From Aquimarina agarilytica ZC1 (GTDB taxonomy: Bacteria; Bacteroidota; Bacteroidia; Flavobacteriales; Flavobacteriaceae), in NCBI RefSeq assembly GCF_000255455.1, contig NZ_JH621262.1, positions 20,484 through 80,495 on the forward strand: DNA of 60,012 nucleotides, in the 5' to 3' direction. The notes under the pieces were generated by a model. It had not been told where the DNA came from. It searched no databases and saw only the letters and a program-made list of their open reading frames with translations. The position numbers and the translations under genes were made by a program. Below, one piece after another: positions 9,476 through 19,048 of this stretch. Each line of letters begins with the position of its first letter. The first letter of the stretch is position 1.

Positions 9476-9519
9476 TAAATCATTTTACACTATAAAATAG
9501 CCTTTAACACTAGTGAGCC

Positions 9520-12177
9520 TTAATTTGATATCACTAATCGTTTTGCTAAACTATTTCCTATTTTAATAAAATATACTCCGCTATCATAAGCTTGTAAATT
9601 AATACGTTCCGTCTCACTTTTAGCTACTAAAACCTGTAATTCCTGACCTAGTAAATTGGTTAGTACTACCACATCATCAATTGTCACTCCTTCAATCTCA
9701 ACATAAGCTTGTGCTGGATTTGGAGCTATTCTTACTTTTAGATTTTCGCCATCAGTTGTTAATACCTTATTCCCCGACACTTTAATTAGTTCGAATTTTT
9801 GATTGTTACTCTTGGTATCTAAATTCCATAATTGAACATTCCCATCAACACTTCCTCTTTCAACATCCAATGCAAAAGATTTACATTTTTGCGGTCTTAA
9901 TGAATATTGATATTGCGTTCCAACTTTTACAATTTCCCATGTGCTGCTCGATCCCTTAGCTCCATTTGTCGCTGTAACATTAGCTCCTCCTTTACAGTTA
10001 TCTACAACAGACAAATAGCGTTTGTTTCCTTTATTTTGAATCGTATATAAATTACCGCTCACCAACTTTATAACCCATAACTGATCATCCCAGTTACCAT
10101 AATTATGTGTTATTACATTAAATTGCTCCTTATCTCTTGACAATAAACGTTGCCCTGTTTTTGAAAGCTTAATACTATAAGTCCCACTTAAATTTTGAGA
10201 TACACTTGTTTCACTTCCATTAGAATTTGATTGATTCGAAACAGTCACCACTAACTTGGCCTCAGTTGTTTTTCCCTTTTTATCTGTAGCTACTGCTTTT
10301 AGCTCATAGGTACCTTCTTTTAAATTTTTCAAAGCATTATCATTCCCACCCCAGGTATATGGTTTAACATTTTCCTGACGCACAAACTTATTATTTACAT
10401 ATAACTTTACATTAGCCACTCCATCATTAGCAATAGCATTCACATCAACATTAACAGTTGCTCCCACTCGAACATTTAAATTGGTAGGCTTTGAAAAACT
10501 TACATTCGAATTATTGGCTTGTGTAGGTTTCGGTGTTACAGGTTTTGGTGTTGGTGCATTTTTAGATGCTACATTTAATGTAATTTTAACCTCACCCATA
10601 TTCCCTTTTCTGTCCGTTGCTACGGCTTTTAATTCATAGGTACCAGGCTTTATACTTTTTAAAGCTTGTTCCCTAAATCCAAATCTATAAGGTACTGACC
10701 CTTGCTGACCTACAAACTTATTATCTAAATATAACTTTACATTTTGAATACCGTCCTTATCGGTAGCCTTAACCTCTACCGAAATATTTGCTCCTTCAAC
10801 CAAATTAAACAAAGTTGGCTTAATAAAGCTTACAGCTGGATTGTCGTTATTTGATGGCACAGGATTAGGTTGTGGAGTTGGATTAGGTTGTGGTTTTGGT
10901 GTTGGCTTAGGTTGTGGCTCTGGATTGCTACCTATTACTACTCCATTATTACTTGTTGAAGCTATTAATTCATTCGTTCCTTGTTCTCTTAATTCACCAA
11001 TAAATGTATAATTCCCATTTGATAAAACCTTTCCTAAGTTTATTGTTTTTCTATTTTTCCCATAGCCTTCTAAAACTTTAAATCCAGAATTAAATACTTC
11101 TTTTTTATTTGCATCTACTATTCTTAATCTAAATTCCCTATCAACATTAGCAGCATATAAATATGACACCTGCGCTTTTTTATTCCCATCAATCAACTTC
11201 GTATTTTCAAAAAACGAAATAGTTTCTTTAAATACCTTACCTGCTTTAAACTTTGATGATTTTGGTGCTTTTTCAATCGGAATCAATTCGTATGCCCTTA
11301 TCCAATCATAATATGATGTATTTATCTTATTATCTCTTAATTGTTGTGGAGACGGGTGTGGTTTTGCCCAATTGTAGGTTTCTGTAACCATATTAATACG
11401 CATTGGATCTGGAAAGGGTTTATCTACCACTTCTGTACTTACTTTAACATCACCTACATATTTATTATCTGCATAAAAAGATACATCATTGGCATTTTTC
11501 CAATAGGCACCGTATGTATGAAAATCTTGCCATGACTCACTACTTAATTTGGCATTATTTTTTCCACTTCCTTCTACTGAATTATTCCCTCTAGAAAAGA
11601 ATTTTTCTTTACCACCATTACAATCAACATAGCGGTAATGTGTATTAAAATTCATATTATTACGGAATGAACTTGTTCCATTAAAAACTCCTCCTATACT
11701 TTCCGCTATATCTAATTCTTGACTAAAACTATCTCTTGAACAATTTTGTCCATTACTCTTTTTAGTGGGAAAATTAACTGCTTTTTTAGGGTTTGACAAC
11801 CAAAATGTAGTTGACATAGCAATTCGCGAAGATTTAAAGCGACACTCATAATAACCAAAGTGAGCAGTGGTTTCTTTTGATTGTACAGCTCCACCATCAA
11901 TTGTATACCCATCTCCAGGATTGGTTGACACTTGATTTTTTATTTGCATGGTACCATTCTTTACAGATATGGTTTTAGGTTCAAACTTAGCTGGTCTTCT
12001 TCCTTTCCAGCCTTTGAATGTTTTATTCCATTTGGAAGCATCCAAACTATTTCCATTAAATTCATCTGAATATTGCTTGTTAAGCACCCAACGATAACCA
12101 ACTTTGGGTTCTGGTGGTCCTGAAATTATTAGTTGAGACAAAAATAAGCACACCAAAAAGGATGAGAATGTTTTCAT
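9520..12177 (-). CDS. Secreted GH16 glycoside hydrolase (agarase/porphyranase-like) with Ig-like, ricin-type and T9SS domains
   Basis: An 885-residue multi-domain enzyme. Order: signal peptide (1-19); GH16 catalytic domain (about 27-300) with the active-site motif E154-L-D156-I-A-E159 (nucleophile, helper, acid/base); a beta-rich region (about 305-420); a Pro-Lys/Gln linker; two Ig-like repeats (about 445-545 and 555-660); a ricin-B-like lectin domain (about 670-810) with QxW-type repeats; and a T9SS type A sorting domain ending KRLVISN. The ExDxxE form and FHTYGAYWKNANDVSFYAD resemble beta-agarases and porphyranases, so a red-algal galactan is the likely substrate (inference). No SusC/SusD pair or sulfatase is adjacent, so it is not in a polysaccharide utilisation locus. 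Confidence 0.88.
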   Translation of the reverse strand: MKTFSSFLVCLFLSQLIISGPPEPKVGYRWVLNKQYSDEFNGNSLDASKWNKTFKGWKGRRPAKFEPKTISVKNGTMQIKNQVSTNPGDGYTIDGGAVQSKETTAHFGYYECRFKSSRIAMSTTFWLSNPKKAVNFPTKKSNGQNCSRDSFSQELDIAESIGGVFNGTSSFRNNMNFNTHYRYVDCNGGKEKFFSRGNNSVEGSGKNNAKLSSESWQDFHTYGAYWKNANDVSFYADNKYVGDVKVSTEVVDKPFPDPMRINMVTETYNWAKPHPSPQQLRDNKINTSYYDWIRAYELIPIEKAPKSSKFKAGKVFKETISFFENTKLIDGNKKAQVSYLYAANVDREFRLRIVDANKKEVFNSGFKVLEGYGKNRKTINLGKVLSNGNYTFIGELREQGTNELIASTSNNGVVIGSNPEPQPKPTPKPQPNPTPQPNPVPSNNDNPAVSFIKPTLFNLVEGANISVEVKATDKDGIQNVKLYLDNKFVGQQGSVPYRFGFREQALKSIKPGTYELKAVATDRKGNMGEVKITLNVASKNAPTPKPVTPKPTQANNSNVSFSKPTNLNVRVGATVNVDVNAIANDGVANVKLYVNNKFVRQENVKPYTWGGNDNALKNLKEGTYELKAVATDKKGKTTEAKLVVTVSNQSNSNGSETSVSQNLSGTYSIKLSKTGQRLLSRDKEQFNVITHNYGNWDDQLWVIKLVSGNLYTIQNKGNKRYLSVVDNCKGGANVTATNGAKGSSSTWEIVKVGTQYQYSLRPQKCKSFALDVERGSVDGNVQLWNLDTKSNNQKFELIKVSGNKVLTTDGENLKVRIAPNPAQAYVEIEGVTIDDVVVLTNLLGQELQVLVAKSETERINLQAYDSGVYFIKIGNSLAKRLVISN

Positions 12178-12470
12178 AATTTGATTTATTGTTTAACGAA
12201 TCAAATATAAAACCAAAAGCTTTTCCTTTTATCTAGGCATCAATTCATTATGTAAGAAAAAACAACAATTAATGTAGCATTACATATCAGTATACCTAGG
12301 ATAAAGTTAAAGGTAACCCACACAAAATAAACTATTTAAAAAATCACTTATTTACAAAAACTCAAATGCAACTAACCGTATTATCAACTAGCTTTACACA
12401 AACTAACGAAAGTCAATACGCTAAAAAGTTTGTATTAAGCAACTCATAACATAGCATAATTGACAAGAAA

Positions 12471-12995
12471 TTAATTTAAACTAAAACCAAAATTAGCATC
12501 ATGCATATCATTAAAATCCTCTTCATCATCTTTTAATTTTCGTAGTTCCTCAAGTCCTTTTTCTGCATATCCTTCTTCAATCCACTCGCCTCTTACTACA
12601 TCTTTTGACAAAAAAGTATAGGCTACTAAACCTGTATGAGGATTTTCATCTGTGTCTAGGTATGAAAAATTAAAAACTAAAATATTTGGACTTACTTGCA
12701 TCCCATAAGCATAATGCATAAAACCAGAAATGTACCAGGTAGCTAACCATGTATCTTCGTCATATTCGATCACAACATTACCGATATAGCAAGATTCTGG
12801 ATCATCTGGATTTTGCCCCATGATTTTATAAACCCCTTGATCATTATTCACGTCTAACTCATACGCAGTTTCAAAAAAATCTTTAAGCATTTCCTTACGT
12901 ATAGCTAATTCATACTCAAAACTAGAACGATAATTATGTGTCGCCTTTTCGGTTACTTTTGTAGAATTTTTAAACCATTTTTGTATCGGCTGCAT
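12471..12995 (-). CDS. Conserved hypothetical acidic protein
   Basis: A 174-residue cytosolic protein, starting at position 12995 (MQPIQKWF). No signal peptide or membrane segment. The sequence has a helical N-terminus followed by a beta-rich core (YIGNVVIEYDEDTWLATWYISG) and a very acidic tail (KLKDDEEDFNDMHDAN). I do not recognise a family. It stands alone between two long non-coding stretches. Confidence 0.6.
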   Translation of the reverse strand: MQPIQKWFKNSTKVTEKATHNYRSSFEYELAIRKEMLKDFFETAYELDVNNDQGVYKIMGQNPDDPESCYIGNVVIEYDEDTWLATWYISGFMHYAYGMQVSPNILVFNFSYLDTDENPHTGLVAYTFLSKDVVRGEWIEEGYAEKGLEELRKLKDDEEDFNDMHDANFGFSLN

Positions 12996-13218
12996 AATAT
13001 AATAGGTTTCTAATTTTAGATTATAAAAAATCACAAGTAACGATAGTGTATATAAGCTATTCCTTTTACTTTTATGTTCATATAAAAAACTATAGCTTAA
13101 TTAGGCTTTAGCTTAGCTGATGAAGTTTTTTTCGAGATAGTAGCTTAAAATCCTTACTCGTAAATCGCTTTTATCACTAAAATAATAAAGTTTTGTAAAT
13201 TATCATTGGTGTCCACTA

Positions 13219-13271
13219 AAGATTCAAGATCACTTTACATCAAGAAACACGAACCAAGACTTGATTCATAA
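13219..13271. repeat. Diverged dispersed intergenic repeat, copy A
   Basis: By eye 41 of 53 bases match the sequence at 51229-51281 with no gap (for example AGATCACT, ACCAAGA and GATTC in register). Both copies lie in gene-free spaces. No coding potential and no clear terminal repeats. Confidence 0.5.
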
Positions 13272-13394
13272 CCTAAAAAAAACGTTTCCTTTTTTAAATT
13301 TTGAAATAGTACTTATTTAAAGAATTTATCCTCAAGTGCCCCATTTAAAAAAATATTTTAAAGCCGAATACCAATGGTTAATTACCTAAAAATA

Positions 13395-13430
13395 GAAAGT
13401 CGATTATTTTTTAGAAAATAATCGACTTTC
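13395..13430 (-). terminator. Terminator of the PAS-domain gene
   Basis: A perfect 16-bp inverted repeat with a 4-base loop (GAAAGTCGATTATTTT / complement), 20 bases after the stop codon at 13450. The flanking T stretch on the minus strand is short but the stem is unusually long. Confidence 0.75.
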
Positions 13431-13449
13431 ATGTATCGGTTTAAGTTTG

Positions 13450-13962
13450 TTACGCTGCGTGTTCAACAGCCACATATTTAACAAGCTCTCCTTTCGCATT
13501 AAAAACGGGATAGCCCTTGATGTGACAACTGTAAACCGATTTATCTTTTTTATAATTAATAAGTGTAGCCTCGAAAGATTCCTCTCTATTAACTGAAGTT
13601 CTAATTTTTTTAGATAATTCCTTATCTGTTGCTGGACCTTGAAACATTTTTGGCGATTTTCCCAAAACCTCTTCGGACAAATATCCCGACATCCCTAGCA
13701 TATTACTCGTTGCATATTCTATGGTAAGATTCACATCTGTAACAACGATAACAGCATTATTTTGAACTAATTCATCAATTACACTTACTTCTACTTTCAG
13801 TTTATCCATTAGTTTCTTTAAACCAGAAACATCCTTATTTAATTGATTTTTATCAACATAATTCATCATGTGAATATCCCAACTTAATAATGGCAACACG
13901 GAGTGCTTTTGCTCCTTCGAGTGATTATCTACTTTATCTTCGTAAGTGTCCAAAAATTTCAT
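13450..13962 (-). CDS. PAS-domain protein, LOV-like without the photoactive cysteine
   Basis: A 170-residue protein, start at 13962 (MKFLDTYED). The N-terminal third is helical. The C-terminal 110 residues form a PAS domain (VIVVTDVNLTIEYATSNMLGMSGY ... ATLINYKKDKSVYSCHIKGYPVF). The segment GKSPKMFQGPATDKELSKKIR aligns with the LOV core GRNCRFLQGxxTD, but the flavin-reactive Cys is replaced and no other Cys lies there, so light-adduct chemistry is not expected. It has no output domain; it may act as a partner in signalling. Single-gene unit with its own terminator. Confidence 0.78.
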   Translation of the reverse strand: MKFLDTYEDKVDNHSKEQKHSVLPLLSWDIHMMNYVDKNQLNKDVSGLKKLMDKLKVEVSVIDELVQNNAVIVVTDVNLTIEYATSNMLGMSGYLSEEVLGKSPKMFQGPATDKELSKKIRTSVNREESFEATLINYKKDKSVYSCHIKGYPVFNAKGELVKYVAVEHAA

Positions 13963-14073
13963 GATTATTATGTTTAAGGCTAAATTACCAAGAAGCCAAA
14001 CTATTGACACAATAACAAATGTTAATATCTAAAATATTAGCTATTTTTAACATTTGTTACCTTATTTGGGACG

Positions 14074-16527
14074 CTAAAACTTAAATTGTAATACCGCATA
14101 AAAGCTTCTGGGTGCCGATGGAATAATTCCTGGACCAGGGTATCCCGTTGCTCTTCGAGTAAAATAAGATTCATCCAGCAAATTATTTACACCAGCTTCT
14201 AAGGTCCAATTTTTATAGGTGTATTCTGCAGAAAAATCCATGATAGTGTATGCTGGAATTTCGCCAGTTACACCAGCAGCTGCCACCGAAATTGGCGTAT
14301 TATTCGAATCCGTAAATTGAGTAGAAATATAAGTATACTGAAGACTTGATCTAAAATTTTTGTAGCCTAATTCAATTCCCGTTTTTAAATTTACCTTTGG
14401 CACAAATTGTAATTCATTACCTTCTCTTAGCCCATTATTTTGAAATTCTTCTGGCAGAAAAATATCCGTAAATTCAGAATCTGTATAGGCGAAATTTAAA
14501 AAATGTTGCCAATGAAAGCCCGTATTGTCATTAAATAACCAATTCGAAAAATTAGCTGTTATTAATGACTCTACACCCAAAATACGTGCAGCTCCCACAT
14601 TAGACCTCAACACCCTAAAAGATTGATTCCCTCTAGCTACGTCAATTCGATTGTCATAAAATAAAGAAAATCCACTCACGTCATAGCGTATAATATCATC
14701 AATAACTCCACGTATACCCAAGTCAAAAGTATAACCTGTTTCGTCTTTTATATTGGGATCAACAATAAAATTAGGACTCACTATTCGAATATCACTAAAA
14801 GTCACAGAACGGTAATTCTGTGAAAAATTTGCAAAAGCTTCAAAAGATTTTGATGGCTTATAGCTTACACCTAAACCTAATAAAAACAAGTTTCTTTCTA
14901 AAGATTTCGATTCATCGGTAATCACACTTGCAACCGTATTTTGATCTATTGGTGTTCGTTCTACAAAAGCACCTTCACTCTCTGTTTTTATATATTCAAA
15001 TCTAAAACCTGGAGTTACAGAAAAGTTATCAGTAACTTTAAAAATATGCTCTCCAAATAGTGCTACATTCAAATTAGGAAGGTCAAAATTTGATTGTGTT
15101 AATATGGCATTGGGGAACTCTTCATTTTTAAAAGAGAAATCGACTGCTGAACCCACATTCCCAATACCTTGTTGAGATCTATTATCTGACTGATAGTACT
15201 TAGCTCCTAATAATGATATATTCCTTATTCCAAAAAGATGATAATTACTTAATACACGTAATTCCGTACCAAAATTATTGAATTCATCAATAATAAGTTC
15301 CCTTGGTCTATCGGGAGAATCAGGTGCACTTGGACGCCCTCCCTCTCTAAATCCTAATGCATTTCGTTGTGCATCTAATCTAAATACATTCAAACTTCCT
15401 TTTGTATTTTCCGAAAATTGATGCTCTAATTTCAAATTCAACAGTACCCAATCAACAGCAAAAAAATTACGTGCTCTGTTACTAAAAATTGGATTTTCTT
15501 CAAATTGCTTATCTGTCAAACCTCCTGCTTGTTGCGCTAAATAAGTAAGGTATGTGCTTTCCAAAGTCAACTTAGTGTTATCGGTAAATTGATATCCCAC
15601 ATTTGCATAAAAATTTTGAGAATCAAAGCCTGAATTAGGTCGAAAACCATCTCCTTCCTTATATTGAAAATAGGTGTAATAACTAACTTTACCCACTGTT
15701 CCACTTAAACTATTAAAGGAGTTAAATAATCCAAAAGAACCTATCCCTTGCCTTGATATTACTTCAACTTCTTTAGTTTGATTTGGTTCTTTTAGCTTAA
15801 AATTCACTAAACCACCAAATTGAGTTCCATACTGTAATGAAGCCGCTCCGCGTATCACTTGAACTTCTTCCAAAGCTTCTAAAGGAGGCGTATAATAACT
15901 TTCGGGATAGCCTAATACATCTGCACTAATATCATAGCCGTTTTGACGCGTATTAAAATTTGCAGAACGATTGGGATCTAAACCTCTACCTCCTATGTTT
16001 AACTGTAACCCAGCGTCCTCTGTTTCATAAATATTTAATCCTGCTACTTGGGCATATGCTTGCCTTGGGTTTCCCGAAGCCTTATTACTCACTTGCTGTT
16101 CTATTAAAACAACCTCAGTTTTCTTTCCCGCATAAATAGCAGTTCCTTCAACATCTTTAAGTTTCTTTATCCCAAAAACCTTTTGACGTTGCTGATTAAT
16201 CACCACTTCATTTAAGTTTTCTCCTAATGGTTCCAATTTAATTTCTAAACTATTTTTTTTAAGAGGATTAATTTTATATTCTAAAATTTTATACCCATAA
16301 TTAATAAAAACCAATGTTTGCTCAATAGGTTCCAATGACATTTGAAACTTTCCAGTGTCATCCGTACGCACCGTTTTTACCAAAGCTTTACTATATACTT
16401 CTGTATTTGGAAGTGGCTCTTGTGTCCCGCCGTCAGTAACCACTCCAGTCACTACAACTTGCGCTTGCATGATTTGTACAATAAACCACACTAATACTAC
16501 TAATTTAAATTCCTTTAATTGTTCCAT
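14074..16527 (-). CDS. TonB-dependent outer-membrane receptor, FecA-like
   Basis: An 817-residue receptor: signal peptide (MEQLKEFKLVVLVWFIVQIMQAQ), a CarboxypepD_reg-like beta-sandwich (about 28-105), the plug domain (about 140-255, with LNIGGRGLDPNRSANFNTRQNGYDIS and EVQVIRGAASLQYGTQFGG), and a 22-strand barrel ending in an aromatic residue (AVLQFKF). The plug resembles FecA-type ferric citrate receptors. It takes iron chelates across the outer membrane using TonB energy. The start at 16527 fits the signal peptide; the upstream HTTM gene overlaps by 23 bases, so they are co-transcribed. It is the last gene of the iron island. Confidence 0.9.
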   Translation of the reverse strand: MEQLKEFKLVVLVWFIVQIMQAQVVVTGVVTDGGTQEPLPNTEVYSKALVKTVRTDDTGKFQMSLEPIEQTLVFINYGYKILEYKINPLKKNSLEIKLEPLGENLNEVVINQQRQKVFGIKKLKDVEGTAIYAGKKTEVVLIEQQVSNKASGNPRQAYAQVAGLNIYETEDAGLQLNIGGRGLDPNRSANFNTRQNGYDISADVLGYPESYYTPPLEALEEVQVIRGAASLQYGTQFGGLVNFKLKEPNQTKEVEVISRQGIGSFGLFNSFNSLSGTVGKVSYYTYFQYKEGDGFRPNSGFDSQNFYANVGYQFTDNTKLTLESTYLTYLAQQAGGLTDKQFEENPIFSNRARNFFAVDWVLLNLKLEHQFSENTKGSLNVFRLDAQRNALGFREGGRPSAPDSPDRPRELIIDEFNNFGTELRVLSNYHLFGIRNISLLGAKYYQSDNRSQQGIGNVGSAVDFSFKNEEFPNAILTQSNFDLPNLNVALFGEHIFKVTDNFSVTPGFRFEYIKTESEGAFVERTPIDQNTVASVITDESKSLERNLFLLGLGVSYKPSKSFEAFANFSQNYRSVTFSDIRIVSPNFIVDPNIKDETGYTFDLGIRGVIDDIIRYDVSGFSLFYDNRIDVARGNQSFRVLRSNVGAARILGVESLITANFSNWLFNDNTGFHWQHFLNFAYTDSEFTDIFLPEEFQNNGLREGNELQFVPKVNLKTGIELGYKNFRSSLQYTYISTQFTDSNNTPISVAAAGVTGEIPAYTIMDFSAEYTYKNWTLEAGVNNLLDESYFTRRATGYPGPGIIPSAPRSFYAVLQFKF

Positions 16528-17872
16528 CGAATGGTAGTATCCATTTTTTATGAGCAAATGATTCTTTTTCATTTGCAAGATTAATAGTTGGGTCGATAAA
16601 CGCTTTGCTTAAACGACCGTTTAATGTAACATAACATTTCACATACACCTCAGGTGTAGTTATGCCTTCTTTTATGTAATGATCTCGTAACTTATGCGCA
16701 TACGCCAATATAAAATCGGGCTGCGTACTCATCTGCTTGATTTGAACGCTAGTTAAAAAGTCATTATTTCTAATTTCAAAATCTCTTCCTGTATCAGGAT
16801 CTACAATTGTAAAAGTGGCTATTCCTACTTTTTCTACAAGCATAACTCGCCACGAAAAACGGTAGCCTTCTTCGGTCCAAAATAATTCTCCCGGATAGCT
16901 TAAATAACGCCACGGCAAAAGTAACTGAATCGTAAAAAACAGTATTAAAATTCCTTGAACTAATTTCAAACTAATAGGCGAATACCTATATTGACTATCC
17001 TGGATATTAATCTCGTGTTTTTTAATGCCTAATTTTACCATCCCTCTACGGAGAAGTATGATTATTTTTTCATGGAATGGAGCCTCAAAAAACACTAATG
17101 TACATGCAATCATGATGTAAGGAAACATTCCAATAGGAAACAACATCCGTGTTAATACATGAAATGCAATCACTATACAATAAGCATATAACCTAGTAGA
17201 CTTTTTTAATAAAAAGAATACTATAAAAACATCGTATAACATTCCAAACCAACTAAAAAAATAGTGCATCCAACTATAATGAAGTATACTCCCTAAAATA
17301 GGAAAATCGCTACGGGTACGTAACCATATTTTTAGAGGCTGCGCATTTAACAACCAATCCGAATTTATCTTTGATAAGCCTGCATATATGTACACAATAG
17401 TCAAAATCAACTTTAACACATCAATACACCATTGTGGAATACTTGTTACTTGTAACTTTTTATTTTTTAACGCATCAATTGAGTAATACACATGCGCCGG
17501 TAAAAAAATGAGTAAAAAACTTAAAACACTAACAAAGTAATAATGGTTTAAATAAGTAGTTTTATCAATAAGCTCGATATACGTAAAACTTATAAAAAAT
17601 ACGATTATACTTATTCGGTATTTATAACCTATGGCCACTGTAAGTGCTGACAAAGCACAAATAACAAAAAGCAAATACGTCCAATTCCCTAAAGGCTTTA
17701 CAAACTCAAAACCAAAATATGAAAAGTGAAATTTAGGTAAAATATATAACTGTTCAATCCAGCCTTTTCTCCAAAAACGTATCATGCTGGCACACATAAG
17801 TAATCCAAACAAAATACGAAAGACAGCAATAGGTGCTGCCTTTGTGGTTTTATGTAAGTAATCGGCAAACAT
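16505..17872 (-). CDS. HTTM-domain membrane protein (vitamin K gamma-carboxylase-like fold)
   Basis: A 455-residue protein with about seven to nine transmembrane helices in the first 300 residues. It matches the HTTM (horizontally transferred transmembrane) domain: FRILFGLLMCASMIRFW near the start, LNHYYFVSVLSFLLIFLPAHVYYSIDA, YIYAGLSKINSDWLLNAQPLKIWL. A soluble C-terminal part follows (about 320-455). HTTM proteins share ancestry with gamma-glutamyl carboxylase; their bacterial role is not established. It begins 7 bases after the imelysin gene and overlaps the TonB receptor, so it belongs to the iron-uptake operon. Confidence 0.82.
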   Translation of the reverse strand: MFADYLHKTTKAAPIAVFRILFGLLMCASMIRFWRKGWIEQLYILPKFHFSYFGFEFVKPLGNWTYLLFVICALSALTVAIGYKYRISIIVFFISFTYIELIDKTTYLNHYYFVSVLSFLLIFLPAHVYYSIDALKNKKLQVTSIPQWCIDVLKLILTIVYIYAGLSKINSDWLLNAQPLKIWLRTRSDFPILGSILHYSWMHYFFSWFGMLYDVFIVFFLLKKSTRLYAYCIVIAFHVLTRMLFPIGMFPYIMIACTLVFFEAPFHEKIIILLRRGMVKLGIKKHEINIQDSQYRYSPISLKLVQGILILFFTIQLLLPWRYLSYPGELFWTEEGYRFSWRVMLVEKVGIATFTIVDPDTGRDFEIRNNDFLTSVQIKQMSTQPDFILAYAHKLRDHYIKEGITTPEVYVKCYVTLNGRLSKAFIDPTINLANEKESFAHKKWILPFDGTIKGI

Positions 17873-17879
17873 AGGTCAA

Positions 17880-18956
17880 TTAATCGCCATCATTATCAAC
17901 AATAGTAATAGGAATTTCCAACACCGAAACCACATCTGCCTTAAACAATATGACCAAATCTTGTAGGGCGTCACGCGCTGCAAGCATTAATGTATTATCT
18001 GTTTCTACTTGTGTTGCTAAATTCTCATTTAACGCATTCAGCGCTATTTCTGCTTCAAGAAATTCTAATTTAATGCGAGCATCTAATCCTTTTTCACCTA
18101 AGCTTAAAAGTATTTTTGACCAGCTAGACGAACTATTTTCTGTTCCCAAATAAAAGGTTCTTACACTATTAAATGCTTCAACAAGCAATCTTCGCGATTC
18201 TTCCGGTTTAAATCCAGACTCTATAATAGTTGAATTAGGTATCCCACTAAATTTTCCCGCGGGAAAATCTATTTTAGTTGACCTCAATCTTCTTTCAAAA
18301 AATTCAACATAATTGTTATAAATCAAATCAGCAAATTCTGCATCGCTCTTTACTACAGTTGCAAAATTAGTATTCCAATCTATTACTACTTGCTGAGTTA
18401 AATTGGCTATTCGATCAACAACTTTACTTAAAACGTCCTTGTAAATTTCCGCATTCCCTCCAGTATAAAAAGCTAGAACTTCACTGTCTGATGCTCCCAA
18501 TCCATTTAACAAATAGTCAATAGCAGGAAACCCTTGGCTTGCCTGAAACTCTATTTTTTCTAGATTAGTACTTTCTGTTGAGGATATGAAATTTTCAACT
18601 TTACCAATATCCAATGGATGTGAATTCAAATTGAGATAAAAACGAATATCATTAGCTAAACCAAAATCGTATTTACCTGCTGCCTGAAATGTAGTATATG
18701 CCTGCAAATAGGTTTCACGTAAACTTACTAAGTTTGCTTCTGTATTGTTCGCTATAAATGTATTTTTAGCCTCGACTAGATTGATTACATCTTTATTAAA
18801 TGCGTCATATTCTGGCAAAATATGATTATCAACAATGTTTTCCAGTAATGGAATAGCGTCAAAAACATTATTTTCACTAGGCTTCAATTCATCATCACAA
18901 CTCAATACCAATAAAGAGCAAAATGCTATTATTAAAATTCCTATTTTTTTTACCAT
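17880..18956 (-). CDS. Imelysin-family lipoprotein (paralogue 3)
   Basis: A 358-residue lipoprotein: signal peptide with lipobox LVLSC (Cys20), then a helical imelysin (peptidase M75-like) domain. Imelysin/EfeO-type proteins bind iron and take part in its uptake. The usual GxHxxE metal motif is replaced by QGFPAIDYLLNG, so its metal site, if any, differs. The C-terminus VLEIPITIVDNDGD closely resembles that of paralogue 2 (ALGFTITLNDNDGD), indicating shared ancestry. It starts an arrangement imelysin-HTTM-TonB receptor with 7 bases to HTTM. Confidence 0.85.
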   Translation of the reverse strand: MVKKIGILIIAFCSLLVLSCDDELKPSENNVFDAIPLLENIVDNHILPEYDAFNKDVINLVEAKNTFIANNTEANLVSLRETYLQAYTTFQAAGKYDFGLANDIRFYLNLNSHPLDIGKVENFISSTESTNLEKIEFQASQGFPAIDYLLNGLGASDSEVLAFYTGGNAEIYKDVLSKVVDRIANLTQQVVIDWNTNFATVVKSDAEFADLIYNNYVEFFERRLRSTKIDFPAGKFSGIPNSTIIESGFKPEESRRLLVEAFNSVRTFYLGTENSSSSWSKILLSLGEKGLDARIKLEFLEAEIALNALNENLATQVETDNTLMLAARDALQDLVILFKADVVSVLEIPITIVDNDGD

Positions 18957-19048
18957 ATCCTACTCCATTTTCGTGCAAAAATAACCATAAACTTTAATTG
19001 AAGTATCAAAAAAAGCTTATGGTTACCCATACATATTAACAATTCTAT

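Larger units (their letters stand above)
12996..13449. other. Non-coding stretch with diverged repeat and terminator
   Basis: About 450 bases without a gene. It contains the promoter area of the upstream hypothetical, a 53-base sequence (13219-13271) related to one at 51229-51281, and the terminator of the PAS gene at its right end. Confidence 0.5.
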
